Source of the DNA: an uncultured Odoribacter sp.
Lineage (GTDB): Bacteria; Bacteroidota; Bacteroidia; Bacteroidales; Marinifilaceae
Length of the DNA stretch: 14,871 nt
Direction: 5' to 3'
Assembly: GCA_905193145.1 (NCBI GenBank)
Contig: CAJJNP010000069.1
Location: 1-14,871, forward strand
The translations under genes and the position numbers were made by a program. A model generated the notes under the pieces. That model was not told the DNA's origin and ran no database searches. It worked only from the letters and a program-made list of their open reading frames with translations. Numbering within the stretch: position 1 is the stretch's first letter; every line of letters starts with the position of its first letter. Positions 13,828-14,871 of the stretch are shown in pieces.

Positions 13828-14760
13828 ATGGTTATGAGAAAGATCGATTCTGTGATTATACATTGTTCGGCTACGAAAGCCGGAATGGATTTTAGTGTTG
13901 CGGATATAGACCGTTGGCATCGTGCCCGGGGGATGAACGGAATAGGTTATCATTATGTAGTCCGGCTGGATGGAACCGTGGAAAAGGGGAGAGAGGTGGA
14001 AGTGGCGGGTGCGCATTGCCTGGGATGGAACGGGCGGAGTATAGGCATTTGCTATATCGGAGGACTGGATACGAACGGGAATCCTGCCGATACACGGACG
14101 AATGAGCAGAAAAAATCGATGAAGGGGCTTGTGGAAGAGTTGAAGTTGCGGTATCGGATTGTGACGGTGATGGGCCACCGGGATACTTCGCCGGATTTGA
14201 ATGGGAATGGGATTATAGAACCGGGTGAGTTTATAAAGTTCTGCCCCTGTTTTGATGTGAAAAAATGGTTGATGGTCTGGAGTCTTTCGCTTTTCTTTTG
14301 GGCTTGCGGGACTACCGAGTGTATGGAAAGTCATCGTACGGAAATAGATGCCGCTGTGTTGGAGACCGGAACTGAGAAATTTTCCGGTATACAAAAGAGA
14401 TTACGGAAAATGCAGGAAAGGATGAATGAACATGTGGAGGAAACGATTTTTGTGTGGACAGAGGATACTGCGGAAATGGTTGGACTTAAGGAAAGAGTAT
14501 CACCACGAAAGAAGCTGCTTTCTGTAACAAAAAGAACTGTAGACAGGGATGGAAAGAGATTGCAAGAGGAGAAATTTGATGGTGCTGTTATGAAAACCGA
14601 TTCATTGCAGGTGGCGGAGTATGTACGGGTGAAAACGGAGGATCGGGTGGATAAGCAGGAGAAAAAAAGAGGAGGATGGGGGAAACTGGGATTGTTGGCT
14701 GGAATTTGTGTAGTATGTATCTTATTTTTTAGAAAGATTTTTATTGTTGATAATCAGTGA
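13828..14760 (+). CDS. N-acetylmuramoyl-L-alanine amidase (Amidase_2) fused to a spanin-like lipoprotein/TM segment
   Basis: Residues about 4-147 form a T7-lysozyme-like zinc amidase that cleaves the bond between muramic acid and L-alanine in peptidoglycan. The expected zinc ligands are H12 (IIHCSAT), H117 (MGHRD) and C139 (KFCPCFDV), with Y41 and K137 at the catalytic positions, so the enzyme looks intact. The domain's usual end (CPCFDVKKWL) continues without a stop into a hydrophobic, lipobox-like stretch ending FFWACG (C160), a charged region (165-283), a membrane helix (about 285-302) and a short tail. Stand-alone relatives are about 140-170 residues, so 310 is unusual. The start may be ATG 13834, which gives the family's common MRKID opening and better spacing (nine bases) from AGGA at 13821-13824. 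It lies 17 bases after the coiled-coil gene. Confidence 0.88.
   Translation: MVMRKIDSVIIHCSATKAGMDFSVADIDRWHRARGMNGIGYHYVVRLDGTVEKGREVEVAGAHCLGWNGRSIGICYIGGLDTNGNPADTRTNEQKKSMKGLVEELKLRYRIVTVMGHRDTSPDLNGNGIIEPGEFIKFCPCFDVKKWLMVWSLSLFFWACGTTECMESHRTEIDAAVLETGTEKFSGIQKRLRKMQERMNEHVEETIFVWTEDTAEMVGLKERVSPRKKLLSVTKRTVDRDGKRLQEEKFDGAVMKTDSLQVAEYVRVKTEDRVDKQEKKRGGWGKLGLLAGICVVCILFFRKIFIVDNQ
14257..14760 (+). CDS. Possible internally started u-spanin-like lipoprotein within the amidase gene
   Basis: GTG at 14257 lies in the amidase frame. Starting there gives a 167-residue protein with a classic lipoprotein signal peptide: MKKWLMVWSLSLFFWAC, basic n-region, hydrophobic core and a cysteine 17 residues in. 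A charged periplasmic-type stretch with a heptad-like part follows (amidase residues 186-205), then a C-terminal helix (GLLAGICVVCILFF). An outer-membrane lipid anchor plus an inner-membrane helix is the layout of phage unimolecular spanins such as T1 gp11. No clear ribosome-binding site precedes this GTG, so it may instead be only the C-terminal half of the fusion. Reported as an alternative product. Confidence 0.4.
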   Translation: MKKWLMVWSLSLFFWACGTTECMESHRTEIDAAVLETGTEKFSGIQKRLRKMQERMNEHVEETIFVWTEDTAEMVGLKERVSPRKKLLSVTKRTVDRDGKRLQEEKFDGAVMKTDSLQVAEYVRVKTEDRVDKQEKKRGGWGKLGLLAGICVVCILFFRKIFIVDNQ

Positions 14761-14871
14761 GTTTTTGTCTTTGTGGATAAAAAAGTGAAAAAATAATCAT
14801 CAAAAGTTTTGGCAGTCTCAAAATAAGCTGTACCTTTGCATCGCTTTTGAAACGGAAGTGTACGGGCGTTT
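14761..14871 (+). promoter_or_regulatory. Outgoing Bacteroides promoter at the right edge
   Basis: TTTG at 14808-14811, a 19-base spacer and TACCTTTG at 14831-14838 are a full match to the Bacteroides promoter consensus. Transcription would start near 14845 and read out of the window to an unseen gene. Between the amidase stop and this promoter I see no clear terminator, so some readthrough from the HU-amidase operon is possible. Confidence 0.8.

Noticed and set aside
13804..14394. A 196-codon reverse-strand frame within the amidase gene
   Set aside because: The forward strand encodes an amidase with all catalytic residues; the antisense product is proline- and histidine-rich and resembles nothing known.

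Overview
The window looks like part of a Bacteroides-type genome (order Bacteroidales). It is AT-rich and densely packed. Two clear promoters carry the Bacteroides -33/-7 signature (TTTG, 18-19 bases, then TAnnTTTG or a close match) rather than a sigma-70 pattern, and the genes match families typical of Bacteroides capsular polysaccharide (CPS) loci. No ribosomal, tRNA, insertion-sequence or CRISPR feature was seen. All supported genes lie on the + strand.

Region 1 (about 1-12,191) is the 3' part of a Wzx/Wzy-type CPS operon whose promoter lies upstream of the window. In order it holds: a possible small or decayed frame; a VioA-like sugar aminotransferase and a VioB-like sugar N-acetyltransferase, together pointing to dTDP-4-acetamido-4,6-dideoxyglucose (Qui4NAc); a GT-A glycosyltransferase; an EpsG-family polymerase candidate; a Wzx flippase; a GT-B glycosyltransferase with a cysteine cluster; a GT2 enzyme; another GT-B enzyme; a serine-acetyltransferase-like gene broken by a one-base frameshift; a GT4 enzyme; a decayed composite remnant; and a WecA/WbpL-type polyprenyl-phosphate sugar-1-phosphate transferase. 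Genes are joined by 1-4 base overlaps or very short gaps as far as the GT4 gene. One initiating enzyme plus five glycosyltransferases would fit a repeat unit of up to six sugars, built on undecaprenyl phosphate, flipped by Wzx and polymerised by the EpsG-like protein.

Region 2 (12,192-12,970) is about 780 bases without an intact gene. It holds coding-like debris, a strong terminator for the CPS operon (12,388-12,440), an inverted repeat beside a possible promoter, a second terminator (about 12,691-12,731), and a good promoter for the next operon. The stretch between the two terminators could encode a small RNA of about 170 nt.

Region 3 (12,971-14,760) is a separate three-gene operon: an HU-related DNA-binding protein, a small membrane-anchored coiled-coil protein, and an N-acetylmuramoyl-L-alanine amidase. 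The amidase is fused in frame to a segment with a lipoprotein-like signal, a charged periplasmic-type stretch and a C-terminal membrane helix, which is the layout of a phage unimolecular spanin. The group resembles a holin-endolysin-spanin lysis cassette beside a capsule locus and is the most interesting part of the window. The last ~110 bases hold a near-perfect Bacteroides promoter that reads out of the window.
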